Shown piece by piece: positions 1 through 8,084 of a DNA stretch of 39,664 bases. Numbering within the stretch: the first letter of the stretch is position 1; every line of letters begins with the position of its first letter. The stretch is from Myxococcales bacterium (GTDB taxonomy: Bacteria > Myxococcota > Myxococcia > Myxococcales > Myxococcaceae). Below the pieces are notes generated by a model that was given only the letters and a program-made list of their open reading frames with translations, ran no database searches and had not been told where the DNA came from. Position numbers and translations under genes: made by a program. Location of the stretch: positions 1 through 39,664 of the forward strand of contig JAUXRI010000002.1 in assembly GCA_030681895.1 (NCBI GenBank). The letters are read 5' to 3'.

Positions 1-86
1 TCGCCACGCACCTCGTCGAGCAGGGGCAGTCGCTCACCAACGAGCGCTTGCACCTCTCAGCCGGCCGCAAGGTGGAAGCGTCATGA
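1..86 (+). CDS. ccmA: CcmA, haem exporter ABC ATPase (3' end only)
   Basis: Only the last 27 codons are present, in the frame that opens ATHLVEQGQSLTNERLHL and stops at TGA 84-86. The Thr-His near the start fits the switch (H-loop) region of an ABC ATPase, followed by the short 'ltderlhLsaGr' tail usual in CcmA. The stop overlaps the ATG of ccmB (ATGA at 83-86), so the two are translationally coupled. CcmA energises the CcmAB(CD) complex that releases haem-loaded CcmE. The identification rests mainly on the neighbouring ccmB, because too little is visible to check Walker motifs. Confidence 0.75.
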   Translation, partial: ATHLVEQGQSLTNERLHLSAGRKVEAS

Positions 87-775
87 CGCCGAAGATCTCC
101 CTGCTCGCCGCCGCATGGCTGGTGCTCAAGAAGGACTGGCAGATCGAGTGGCGCACCCGCGCCCGGCTCACGGCGATCATCTTCTTCTCGCTCTCGACGC
201 TGTTGCTGTTCTCCTTCGCGGTGGGCCCCGACATCAACACGCTGCGCGCGCACGCGTCGGGCTACCTGTGGCTCGCGCTGCTCTTCGCCAGCGTCTTGTC
301 GCTCGGAGAGTCCTTCCGCATCGAGAGCGAGAACCAGGCGCTCACCGGGCTCGTGCTGACGCCCGTGGAGCCGCGCGCGATCTTCGTCGGCAAGGTGTTC
401 GGCAACGCGAGCCTGCTCTTCGTCCTGTCGTTGGTGCTCTTGCCGGTGACGGTCGCGCTCTACGACGTCGATCTGTCGCGGGCTCCGCTGCGGCTGGTGC
501 TGGTGCTCTTCCTCGGCTCGGTCGGCATCAGCGCGCCCGGCACGGTGTACTCGGCGATCTCCGCGAACGCCCGCGCCCGTGACGTGATGCTCCCGCTGTT
601 GCTGTTCCCGGTCCTGATTCCGCTGCTGCTCGCGGCCGTGAGCGCCACCAAGTTCACCCTGCAGCCTGACCCACAAGAGCAGGTCGGCGGCTGGCTCAAG
701 TTGCTCACCGCTTTCGATCTCATCTATCTGTCCGTCGGGTTCCTGCTGTTCCCGAAGGTCGCCGAGGAAGACTGA
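83..775 (+). CDS. ccmB: CcmB, haem exporter membrane subunit
   Basis: A 230-residue integral membrane protein, close to the usual CcmB length of about 220. The N-terminus has the conserved cytoplasmic stretch with KKDWQIEWRTR followed by about six hydrophobic helices, and the FRIESENQALTGLVLTPVEP loop is typical of the family. It forms the permease part of the CcmAB ABC transporter, which works with CcmC and CcmD to load and release haem on CcmE at the periplasmic face. The start overlaps the ccmA stop and the stop overlaps the ccmC ATG by one base (TGATG at 773-777), so the genes form one coupled operon. Nothing is missing or broken. Confidence 0.93.
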   Translation: MTPKISLLAAAWLVLKKDWQIEWRTRARLTAIIFFSLSTLLLFSFAVGPDINTLRAHASGYLWLALLFASVLSLGESFRIESENQALTGLVLTPVEPRAIFVGKVFGNASLLFVLSLVLLPVTVALYDVDLSRAPLRLVLVLFLGSVGISAPGTVYSAISANARARDVMLPLLLFPVLIPLLLAAVSATKFTLQPDPQEQVGGWLKLLTAFDLIYLSVGFLLFPKVAEED

Positions 776-1536
776 TGCCCCCATTCGTACCGCTCACCCT
801 CTTCGCGCTGGTCGTCGCAGCGATCATCGCCCACGTCGCGGTTCCGTCGGTGCGAGGGTGGCTGTGGAAGCCCATCGCCGGGCTGGGCGCGTTCATGTTG
901 GTCTCGCTCTGGTACCTCGGCCTGGTGTGGGCGCCGCCGGAGCAGTTCATGAGCGACGTCGGCCGCATCCTCTACGTGCACGTGCCGCACGTGTGGATGG
1001 CGCTGCTGGCCTTCACGCTGAACGTCGGCTGCGCGGTCGCGTACTTGATGAAGAAGTCGTTCGTGACCGACGCGCTCGCCGAGTCGGCGGCCGAGGTGGG
1101 CGTCTATTTCGGCGCCGTCGGCGTGACGATGGGCAGCATCTGGGCGCGGCCGACGTGGGGTGTCTGGTGGGACTGGGACCCGCGCCTCATCTCGACCACC
1201 GTGATGCTGCTGGCCTACGTCGGCTACCTCGCGCTGCGCAGCTTCACCGAAGACCCCGAGCGCCGCGCCACCTGGAGCGCCGTCGCCGCCATCCTGAGCT
1301 ACGTGTCGCTGCCCATCGTGTGGTTCTCGGTGCGGTGGTGGAACAGCCTTCACCAGGTGCAGTCGAACCCGTCGACCGTCGACAAGCCGATGGTGCAGGT
1401 GCTGCGCTGGGGCGCGGTCACCCTGCTCTGTTTCCTCTACGTCTTCATCGTCAAGCGCTACCAGATCGCCCGCTCGCGCCAGACCGCCGCGATGGAACTG
1501 CCGCCCCTCGAAGCGCCCCGCCCGGAGGCCGCATGA
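775..1536 (+). CDS. ccmC: CcmC, haem-handling protein of cytochrome c maturation
   Basis: A 253-residue membrane protein with six predicted helices and the tryptophan-rich WWD signature WGVWWDWDPRLIS at about residues 128-140, which defines the haem-handling protein family. Two conserved histidines expected to ligate haem are visible: His69 in YVHVPHVW before the WWD loop, and the His of WWNSLHQ after it. CcmC attaches haem to CcmE in the periplasm. The ATG at 775 overlaps the ccmB stop by one base and the stop overlaps the ccmD start by four. An Ala/Pro/Glu-rich cytoplasmic tail follows the last helix. Confidence 0.94.
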   Translation: MPPFVPLTLFALVVAAIIAHVAVPSVRGWLWKPIAGLGAFMLVSLWYLGLVWAPPEQFMSDVGRILYVHVPHVWMALLAFTLNVGCAVAYLMKKSFVTDALAESAAEVGVYFGAVGVTMGSIWARPTWGVWWDWDPRLISTTVMLLAYVGYLALRSFTEDPERRATWSAVAAILSYVSLPIVWFSVRWWNSLHQVQSNPSTVDKPMVQVLRWGAVTLLCFLYVFIVKRYQIARSRQTAAMELPPLEAPRPEAA

Positions 1537-1799
1537 AGACCCTCGTCGCTGCGTCGGTGTTGTTCGCGGGCCTCGCCCTGGCCGATCTGCCCGCGCCCGA
1601 TCAGAAGCCTCCCGAGGTGGTGCCCCAGGCCGCCGCGCCCCTGCACCCTGAAGGCATCGAGAAGGCCGGCGGCGGAGTCATCTCAGGCGGTTGGGAATAC
1701 GTGTACGCGGCATACACCCTGGGAACGCTGGGTGTGCTGGGCTTCGCCACGTCGTTATTCTTCCGTCGTCCGAAGGCCCAGCCGGAGCGTGCATCATGA
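1533..1799 (+). CDS. ccmD: CcmD-like small membrane protein with N-terminal extension
   Basis: An 88-residue protein whose C-terminal half (WEYVYAAYTLGTLGVLGF, then a basic tail) matches the single-helix pattern of CcmD, which stabilises CcmC and helps release holo-CcmE from CcmABC. Position supports this: four-base overlaps with ccmC upstream and ccmE downstream. Unusually, the first 45 residues form a signal-peptide-like segment (MKTLVAASVLFAGLALA) and a Pro-rich linker, whereas most CcmD proteins are only the helix with short tails. The product would therefore have either a cleaved signal or two membrane passes. The name rests on the C-terminal half and the locus. Confidence 0.78.
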   Translation: MKTLVAASVLFAGLALADLPAPDQKPPEVVPQAAAPLHPEGIEKAGGGVISGGWEYVYAAYTLGTLGVLGFATSLFFRRPKAQPERAS

Positions 1800-2272
1800 C
1801 CGCCGAGTCCCGAAACCGTCTCATTGCCGTCGGCGCCATTCTGGTCGCGGGCGCCGCGCTCTCATGGATCGCGTTCGGCAACATCGGCGAGAACCTCGTC
1901 TATTACTGGAAGCCGTCCGAGATGCTGGCGCAAGGCGACAAGGCCTATGGCGCGACGGTTCGACTCGGTGGCGTCGTGGTGCCCGGCAGCGTGCAGTGGT
2001 CGCCGGAGCACACCAGCCTCACGTTCCATGTGGCCGACACGCACCTGCCGACCGCGCCGAAGGTGAAGGTCTCGAGCGAGGTGACGCCGCCGCAGATGTT
2101 CCGTGAAGGCATCGGCGTGGTGGTCGAGGGCTCGTTCGCGAGCGATCAGGTCTTCAAGACGAACAGGTTGATGGTGAACCACTCCAACGAGTACCGCGCG
2201 CCCGGAAGCGATGGCGGCATGCCGTCGGACTGGAAGGGCTCGCTGAGCCAGGCCGACACGACCCAGAAGTGA
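1796..2272 (+). CDS. ccmE: CcmE, haem chaperone
   Basis: A 158-residue protein with one N-terminal membrane anchor (about residues 8-28) and a periplasmic OB-fold domain. The haem-binding motif is MVNHSNEYRAP: His129 would form the covalent bond to the haem vinyl group and Tyr133 would be the axial ligand (H-x3-Y form). The ATG at 1796 overlaps the ccmD stop and gives a normal CcmE N-terminus. An in-frame upstream extension to 1691 lies inside ccmD and is rejected. CcmE takes haem from CcmC and delivers it to CcmF/H. The TGA abuts the stop of the convergent gene without any gap. Confidence 0.95.
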   Translation: MTAESRNRLIAVGAILVAGAALSWIAFGNIGENLVYYWKPSEMLAQGDKAYGATVRLGGVVVPGSVQWSPEHTSLTFHVADTHLPTAPKVKVSSEVTPPQMFREGIGVVVEGSFASDQVFKTNRLMVNHSNEYRAPGSDGGMPSDWKGSLSQADTTQK

Positions 2273-3376
2273 TCAGGGCAACACGATCGTCGCGGCCGGC
2301 GGTCGATCGACCAGCGACACGTCGAAGGACAGATCGGCCGCCACCAGCTTGAGTGACGGCGCCCAGACGCGAACGACGGGGCCCTCGACCGAGACGCACA
2401 GCGCCCTGCCCTGCCCGCCGATCGTCACCACGCCCTTGCCGTTCGGGCCGCAGAGCTCTGCCGCTTCAATCAACACCGAGCTCATCAAGCGCATGAACGG
2501 CACCGGCCGCACCGTGCACCCGTCCAGGCGCTCGAATGCGCGCACCAGCGTCGAGGTCTTGAGCACCCGCGGCTCGACCAGCAGCAGCACCGCGTTCAGG
2601 GCATCGGTCGCACGCGCGCTCTCACCGGAGCGGCTCAACGTCGTGGCCGCCTGAAGGCCAGTGACGAGGCGCTCGAGGCGAACGAGCCCGTCACCAGTGT
2701 CCCGAAGGGCTTCGCGAAGGTCGGGCCCGAGCTCCGGAAGCTGGTTCAGCTGCGCCTCGAGGAACCGGTGGTTGCTCGCGACATAGGCCAGCGGGTTGGC
2801 GAGATCGTGCGTCACCTGGCCGGCCAGAGACTGGAGCGACTCGGCCAGGCGCTCTGCGTCGTGAATGGCTTCGTGACGCTGCTGCTCGGTGCGAGCCAGC
2901 AGCCGGGCGCTGACCCGCGCGAACGCGAACAACAACCCCAGCGCCGCGAGCGCAAGGAACAGGGACGCTCCCACGAGCACGGCGAGTCGAGACCACGCGT
3001 CTCCGAGCATCGCCGAGGCGGCGGCCGTCTGCCGACGCAGCGCCTTCGTCAGGCCGGCGCACGAGCTCCGTGTGGCGGTGACGTCGCGCTGATCGACGGC
3101 GCCTTCGAGCGCGGCAAGCTGCGCGAGGGTCTCTGGAGCAGGCGCACCCGACGACGCGAACGCGCGGACGGCCTTCATCGGCGCTTCGAGCTCGGCGCCC
3201 TGTCCCGCGGCCTCATCGAGGTGTTGCACGGCGATGAGCCAGCGAACGTCGTGCTCGACCGAGGCGCGTGAGGCGCGCACGTCGATCAGCAGCACGACCG
3301 CGAAGACGGCGAACCCGATGAGCGCGACCGTCGCCGCGCCGATCGCGAGAGCCCAGCGCCGATTGTCGAAGACCAT
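2273..3376 (-). CDS. Histidine-kinase-like membrane protein with degenerate ATPase domain
   Basis: A 367-residue protein with two membrane helices (about 11-32 and 131-153) framing a roughly 100-residue periplasmic segment, then a cytoplasmic dimerisation helix carrying an H-box, VTHDLANPLAYVASN with His190. After the second H-domain helix the catalytic ATPase region is barely recognisable. Where an N-box asparagine is expected the sequence reads VLIEAAELCGPNGKG, and no DxGxG or GxGxG lid is visible. It resembles a sensor kinase that has lost ATP binding and could act as a scaffold, a phosphotransfer partner or a decoy; this is inference. It is third in a minus-strand unit after the TPR and cytochrome genes, 45 bases downstream of the latter. 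No response regulator is adjacent. Confidence 0.6.
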   Translation of the reverse strand: MVFDNRRWALAIGAATVALIGFAVFAVVLLIDVRASRASVEHDVRWLIAVQHLDEAAGQGAELEAPMKAVRAFASSGAPAPETLAQLAALEGAVDQRDVTATRSSCAGLTKALRRQTAAASAMLGDAWSRLAVLVGASLFLALAALGLLFAFARVSARLLARTEQQRHEAIHDAERLAESLQSLAGQVTHDLANPLAYVASNHRFLEAQLNQLPELGPDLREALRDTGDGLVRLERLVTGLQAATTLSRSGESARATDALNAVLLLVEPRVLKTSTLVRAFERLDGCTVRPVPFMRLMSSVLIEAAELCGPNGKGVVTIGGQGRALCVSVEGPVVRVWAPSLKLVAADLSFDVSLVDRPPAATIVLP

Positions 3377-3421
3377 GTGGAGCCCCCGGGCGCCGTCGCA
3401 GGGGACTTGAGCACACTCTGC

Positions 3422-4669
3422 TCACTTGCCCATCGGGGTCAGCATTGCCCCAGGTGGCGTCGAGGGCCGCGGCTTCCCGGCGGCGATCCACGCCTCGATG
3501 AGGGCGAGATCGGCCGGCTCCACGGCCGGCAAGCCAAGCGGCATGCCTCGCTGCGACTCGTCCGCAGGCGCCAGGAGCCGCGCTCGCGAGTCGAGCCCGG
3601 GCTTCACGAAGTCACGCACGTTCTCGTGCACCCGTTTCCTGAGCACCTCGAGCAGCACTGGCTCGCCCGTCGACCCCTTTCGGAAGATCGAGCGGTACTC
3701 GCCGTCGGGCCCGATGGAGCCATTCATCAGCTCGTCGTACGTCGCGAACGAGAGGCCGAGCGCGGGGAAGCCGAACCCACCGGTGTTTCCCGGCCCGCCT
3801 TCACCGTCGGCGAAGTCGGCGTTCGAGTGGCAGTGCCAGCAGACCTTTCGGAACACGCGCTCCTCGACGTCTTCGTAGCGGACCTGTTTCGGTGGAGTGA
3901 CTGCCGCGACTACGGGCATCTCGACCAGCGCGCCGACGTCGCCGGCCAACACGAAGTCTGCGAGCAGCTCGGCGTCACCACGAGAGAGCCCCAGCGCCGG
4001 CATCTGCGCGCGCGGGTTGACCGAACGAGGCGCCATCACCAGCTTCACCACCACGTCGCGGTTGAGTCGATCGCGTGCGTGGCGAAGGTCGGGCGCACGG
4101 GCGAGCAGGCGTTCGGCTGGGCGTTTGAACTCGAACAGTGCCGCCGGCTGCGTGGGGAAGCGGCGGTTCCCGAAGAGGTGACAGGTGGTGCAGGCGCGCG
4201 CCTCGAAGAGCGCCGCACCGCGCTCGAGGCGTTCGGCCGAGGTCGTGGGGAGCGGCGCGTCTTTCGCGAGCCCCCTCACCAGCACGTCGACGTCGCCGGG
4301 CGTGAGCGCCATTCGCGGCATGCTCTCGGCGAGGTGCGGACGAAGATCGTACGGGCTCTGGAGGAACGAGCGCATCCACGAGGCCCGGAACCGCGACAAC
4401 GAAACGAGCGGCGGCACGTCGACGTAGAGCGTCTGCGTTCGGCGAATGAACCGATCGAACGCATCGCCGTAGGTCGCGTGACCCTGCTCCAGCTTCTTCG
4501 CATCGCCCGCGGAGCCCGCCAGCTCGAGGTGACAGCCGGCGCACTGCTTCTGCGCCGTCGGCGGCGCGACCCCCTCGATCTCGTGACAGCGGTGACACTC
4601 GTGGCGAACGAAGATGTCCTTCGCGGTCGGGCCCGCGCCACACGACAACGCCACGAGGAGCGCGAGCAC
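3422..4669 (-). CDS. Four-haem cytochrome c lipoprotein
   Basis: A 415-residue protein with four CXXCH haem-attachment motifs: C25-H29 (CHRCH), C43-H47 (CAGCH), C160-H164 (CTTCH) and C277-H281 (CWHCH). The GTG start at 4669 lies four bases after the stop of the TPR gene and gives a short hydrophobic leader ending LSC (Cys10), a plausible but weak lipobox because the leader has no basic residue. The C-terminal part (GMPLGLPAVEPADLALIEAWIAAGK) resembles the end of secreted cytochromes with a 'MPxG...WI..G' module. It is probably an envelope electron carrier. As a c-type cytochrome inside the ccm locus it is a natural client of that machinery. The exact redox partner is not evident. Confidence 0.82.
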   Translation of the reverse strand: MLALLVALSCGAGPTAKDIFVRHECHRCHEIEGVAPPTAQKQCAGCHLELAGSAGDAKKLEQGHATYGDAFDRFIRRTQTLYVDVPPLVSLSRFRASWMRSFLQSPYDLRPHLAESMPRMALTPGDVDVLVRGLAKDAPLPTTSAERLERGAALFEARACTTCHLFGNRRFPTQPAALFEFKRPAERLLARAPDLRHARDRLNRDVVVKLVMAPRSVNPRAQMPALGLSRGDAELLADFVLAGDVGALVEMPVVAAVTPPKQVRYEDVEERVFRKVCWHCHSNADFADGEGGPGNTGGFGFPALGLSFATYDELMNGSIGPDGEYRSIFRKGSTGEPVLLEVLRKRVHENVRDFVKPGLDSRARLLAPADESQRGMPLGLPAVEPADLALIEAWIAAGKPRPSTPPGAMLTPMGK

Positions 4670-4673
4670 CAGA

Positions 4674-5288
4674 TCAGCTCTTCGAGGACGGCTTGACGGG
4701 GGCTTTCGAGGGCGCCTTCGGGACCGAGAGCGAGGTCAGCACCTGCGTCGCCTCGGGGTGGCCGGGGTGAACCTTGAGCGCGTCTTCGCAGGCGGCGATC
4801 GCGGCGGCGCTGTCTCCATCGAGGCGTCGCGCGTGGGCGAGCGCCACCCACCCGTCGGCGTCTGCCAGCAACCCATCGGTGGCGAGCTTCTCGAGGACGC
4901 CCTTCGCCGTGACGTTGAGCTGGTTGGTCCTCAGGGCATCTCGAATTCGCGCTTCGGCCAACTTGACCTGAACGAAGGGCTCCTTCGTCTCGTCGCTGAG
5001 CGCCATGAACGAGGTGACTGACTTCTCGAAGTTGCCGAGCTTGAGGCTGGCGAGGCCATGGGTCCTCAGGAGCGCGCGACGATCACCGGCAGACAGGTCG
5101 TCAGCGTCCTTCATGGCGGTCTCGGCGACCGCAGCCGCGTCGGCGTAGTTTCCGCTGCGGTACGCCTTCGACGCCCTGGCCACCACGCTCTCCTCACGGG
5201 CCTTGAACCGCATGCTGTTGCCACACGCGTAGGCGGATCCGGCACTGACGACGATGGCGGCTGACAACACGGCAGCGACGGTCTTCAT
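4674..5288 (-). CDS. Exported TPR-repeat protein
   Basis: A 204-residue protein beginning MKTVAAVLSAAIVVSAGSAYA, a classical signal peptide with cleavage expected before CGNSM. The ATG at 5288 is chosen because an AGGAG ribosome site (5297-5301) sits eight bases upstream; a longer frame to 5405 has no signal peptide logic. The mature part is helical with TPR-like pairs (ASKAYRSGNYADAAAVAETA, HGLASLKLGNFEKSVTSFMAL, AACEDALKVHPGHPEA) and ends in a Lys/Pro/Ser tail. It probably acts as a periplasmic scaffold. It is the first gene of a minus-strand trio with the four-haem cytochrome (stop and start four bases apart), which suggests a role in its assembly or complex; that is inference. Confidence 0.72.
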   Translation of the reverse strand: MKTVAAVLSAAIVVSAGSAYACGNSMRFKAREESVVARASKAYRSGNYADAAAVAETAMKDADDLSAGDRRALLRTHGLASLKLGNFEKSVTSFMALSDETKEPFVQVKLAEARIRDALRTNQLNVTAKGVLEKLATDGLLADADGWVALAHARRLDGDSAAAIAACEDALKVHPGHPEATQVLTSLSVPKAPSKAPVKPSSKS

Positions 5289-5487
5289 GGGGAAGGCTCC
5301 TGGCGGTGAGGCGCGGTCTGGGACAGCCACAAGCTCGCACGGGTTCCCCGAGGGCGACCATCGGGCGACTGACGGTGGGATGCAGGCTTTGCGCGCGACG
5401 TGCACGGCTCATCAGCGCGATTCGACTGACATGTGCCCCCCCGTTCTGGCGCTCGTCCCCGGGCACGGAACCCGTTACAAGGCCCAC

Positions 5488-7566
5488 GTGAATTCAACGC
5501 TCGGGTATGGGCTGGTGCTGCTGGGTCTGGGCTTTGCCGCATTCGCGGCTGTCGTGGGCCTCGTCACCGGAATGACGCGGCGCGAGAACGCGCTGCCGTG
5601 GGTGCAGCGGGCCGTCTACGGCTTCGCGGCATCGATGATGCTGTCGAACCTGGTGATGGTGAAGGCGCTCCTCGAGCACGACTTCTCGGTGAAGTACGTC
5701 TCGCAGGTCGGCAGCAAGGCGACGCCCACCATCTTCACCATCGTCTCGCTCTGGAGCGCGCTCGAAGGCTCGATCCTCTTCTGGGGCGCCATCATGGGCG
5801 GCTACCTGCTCGCCTTCACGCTCACCTACCGCAAGGAGCACGGGCGCTACATGCAGCTGTCGCTCGGCGTGATGGCGGCGGTCGCGACGTTCTTCGCTTT
5901 TCTGATCGCCGGCCCCGCGAACCCCTGGGGCGTGGTGGCGAACCCGCTGTCAGATGGGCCCGGCCCGAACCCGCTGCTGCAGAACCATGTGCTGATGATC
6001 ATCCACCCGCCGATGCTGTACCTCGGCTACGTCGGCATGACGGTGCCGTTCGGAATCGCGGCCGGCGCCCTGCTGCGTGGCGAGCTCGGCGACGCGTGGC
6101 TGGTGCCGCTGCGCAAGTGGACACTGGTGCCGTGGCTCTTCCTGTCGGTCGGCATCATCCTCGGCTCGTGGTGGGCGTACGCAGTGCTCGGCTGGGGCGG
6201 CTACTGGGCGTGGGACCCGGTCGAGAACGCCTCGTTCATGCCGTGGCTGACCGCGACCGCGTTCATGCACTCCACGATGGTGCTCGAGCGCAAGAAGTCA
6301 CTCAAGCTGTGGACCATCGCCCTCGCGCTCGGCAGCTTCGTGCTCACCATCATCGGCACCTTCATGACGCGCTCGGGTGTCTTCAACTCGGTGCACTCGT
6401 TCACCCAGTCCGACATCGGGCCGACCTTCCTGGCCTTCATCGCCGTCATCCTCGTGTTCAGCGTGTTGCTGCTCACCGTGCGCGGTCACCTGCTGGTCGC
6501 CGAGAGCAACCTCGAGACGGTGGTGTCGCGCGAGGGCTCGATTCTGGTGAACAACCTCGTGTTCGTCGCGCTCACGTTCACGGTGCTCCTCGGCACGCTC
6601 TTCCCGCTCGTCACCGAGGCCCTGCAGAACAAGAAAATCAGCGTCGGTGAGCCGTACTTCAACACCATGGCGTTGCCGCTCGGCCTGTTGATGCTCTTCC
6701 TGATGGGCGTCGGGCCGATGCTGCCGTGGGGCAAGGCCGACCCGAAGGTGCTCCGTCAGCAGTTCTTCATCCCCGGCGGGCTGGGCATTCTCACGCTCAT
6801 CCCCGTCGTGCTCTGGCGCTACGGCGCGTGGGAGCCGCTCAGCGGCGGCGAGAAGACGTTCGGTGGCTTCGTCTCGGCGATGCGCAGCGGTGACGTGATG
6901 GCCGGCATCACCTTCGGCCTCGGCACCTTCGTCACCGTCGTCACGTTGCGCGAGATGTTCCTGCCCGCGCAGCAGCGCATGAGCGAAGCGAAGGAGTCGT
7001 TCTTCACGGCTTTCGTCTCGTCGGCGAGTCGCGCGCGTCGGCGCTTCGGTGGCTACGTGGTGCACCTCGGCATCGTCTGCATCATCCTCGCGGTGGCGGC
7101 GTCGTCTGCGTACAAGATCGCGGCCGAGCGCACGCTGAAGGTCGGCGAGACGCTGAAGGTCGGCGAGTACGGCGTGCGCTTCGACGGGCTCGCAAACGGC
7201 AAGGAACCGCACCGTGAGTGGGTCGCAGCGAACATCACCGTCATCGGGCCCGGCGGAGAAGAGAAGCGTCACATCGGCGCCGATGCTCCGCGCATGAACT
7301 ACTACGAGCGCTCCAACGACCCCATCGGCTCACCGCTGGTGCAGGAGATGGTGTGGCGCGACGTCTACGTCTCGCTGCGCACCTATGACGGCAAGGGCCA
7401 GACGGCGACCTTCAACGCCTGGGTGTTCCCGCTCGTCGGGTGGATCTGGTACGCGATTCCGCTGCTGGTGCTGGGCACGCTCATCGCCTTGTGGCCGCAG
7501 CGCAAGACGGTCGCCACGCTGAAGTCCGAAGCGCCCGCGCCCAACGCCGCGACGGGGACGACATGA
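5488..7566 (+). CDS. ccmF: CcmF, cytochrome c haem lyase subunit
   Basis: A 692-residue polytopic protein with the WWD signature GGYWAWDPVENASFMPWL and many transmembrane helices, ending in a periplasmic domain (ERTLKVGETLKVGEYGV) and a last helix, as in CcmF of about 650 residues. The GTG at 5488 (NSTLGYGLVLLGLG) is chosen because the helix starts there; the longer open frame upstream would add non-hydrophobic residues and a Pro-rich stretch. CcmF with CcmH and CcmG ligates haem from CcmE to apocytochrome CXXCH motifs. It begins the second ccm segment, after the minus-strand trio, with about 200 bases of upstream space for divergent promoters. Its stop overlaps the next ATG by four bases. 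Confidence 0.94.
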   Translation: MNSTLGYGLVLLGLGFAAFAAVVGLVTGMTRRENALPWVQRAVYGFAASMMLSNLVMVKALLEHDFSVKYVSQVGSKATPTIFTIVSLWSALEGSILFWGAIMGGYLLAFTLTYRKEHGRYMQLSLGVMAAVATFFAFLIAGPANPWGVVANPLSDGPGPNPLLQNHVLMIIHPPMLYLGYVGMTVPFGIAAGALLRGELGDAWLVPLRKWTLVPWLFLSVGIILGSWWAYAVLGWGGYWAWDPVENASFMPWLTATAFMHSTMVLERKKSLKLWTIALALGSFVLTIIGTFMTRSGVFNSVHSFTQSDIGPTFLAFIAVILVFSVLLLTVRGHLLVAESNLETVVSREGSILVNNLVFVALTFTVLLGTLFPLVTEALQNKKISVGEPYFNTMALPLGLLMLFLMGVGPMLPWGKADPKVLRQQFFIPGGLGILTLIPVVLWRYGAWEPLSGGEKTFGGFVSAMRSGDVMAGITFGLGTFVTVVTLREMFLPAQQRMSEAKESFFTAFVSSASRARRRFGGYVVHLGIVCIILAVAASSAYKIAAERTLKVGETLKVGEYGVRFDGLANGKEPHREWVAANITVIGPGGEEKRHIGADAPRMNYYERSNDPIGSPLVQEMVWRDVYVSLRTYDGKGQTATFNAWVFPLVGWIWYAIPLLVLGTLIALWPQRKTVATLKSEAPAPNAATGTT

Positions 7567-8084
7567 AGCGCGTCGGACCCATCATCGCCTTCGCGATCAT
7601 CGGCCTGCTGATCTTCGTGCTCTTCAAGGCGTTCGGCACCGACCCGCACGAGGTGCCTTTCCTGCTCAATGGAAAGCCGGCGCCCAACTTCAAGATCAAG
7701 CGCCTCGACAACGATCAAGAAGTCACCCTCGATCAGTTCAAGGGGCGGCCGATCGTCCTGAACTTCTGGGCGACGTGGTGCGGCCCCTGTAAGGCCGAAC
7801 ACCCGGTGCTCGAGTACGCGTGGAAGAAATACGAGAAGGACGCGGTGTTCCTCGGCATCGTCTTCGAAGACAACGAGCAGAACACCAAGCGCTTCCTCGC
7901 CGAGAACGGCTGGAGCTTTCCCCAGCTCTTCGACCCGAAGTCGACCGTCGCGGTGGACTACGGCGTGTCGGGCGTGCCCGAGACGTACTTCATCACGAAG
8001 GAAGGCATCATTCAGGGCAAGGTCGCCGCGCCGTTCAGCCACCCGATGCAGATCGACGCCCGCATGAAGGGGATCCTCCAGTGA
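7563..8084 (+). CDS. CcmG/ResA-type thioredoxin-like thiol-disulfide oxidoreductase
   Basis: A 173-residue protein: one N-terminal membrane anchor (about 6-22), then a thioredoxin fold with the active site WATWCGPCKAEHP (Cys73, Cys76) and the cis-proline region GVSGVPETYFI. CcmG (DsbE) and ResA reduce the CXXCH cysteines of apocytochromes, or the CcmH disulfide, outside the cytoplasm. The GVPETYFID-like segment is typical of CcmG. The ATGA overlap with ccmF and the TGA/GTG overlap with ccmH show coupling. No residue that the family requires is missing. Confidence 0.92.
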   Translation: MKRVGPIIAFAIIGLLIFVLFKAFGTDPHEVPFLLNGKPAPNFKIKRLDNDQEVTLDQFKGRPIVLNFWATWCGPCKAEHPVLEYAWKKYEKDAVFLGIVFEDNEQNTKRFLAENGWSFPQLFDPKSTVAVDYGVSGVPETYFITKEGIIQGKVAAPFSHPMQIDARMKGILQ

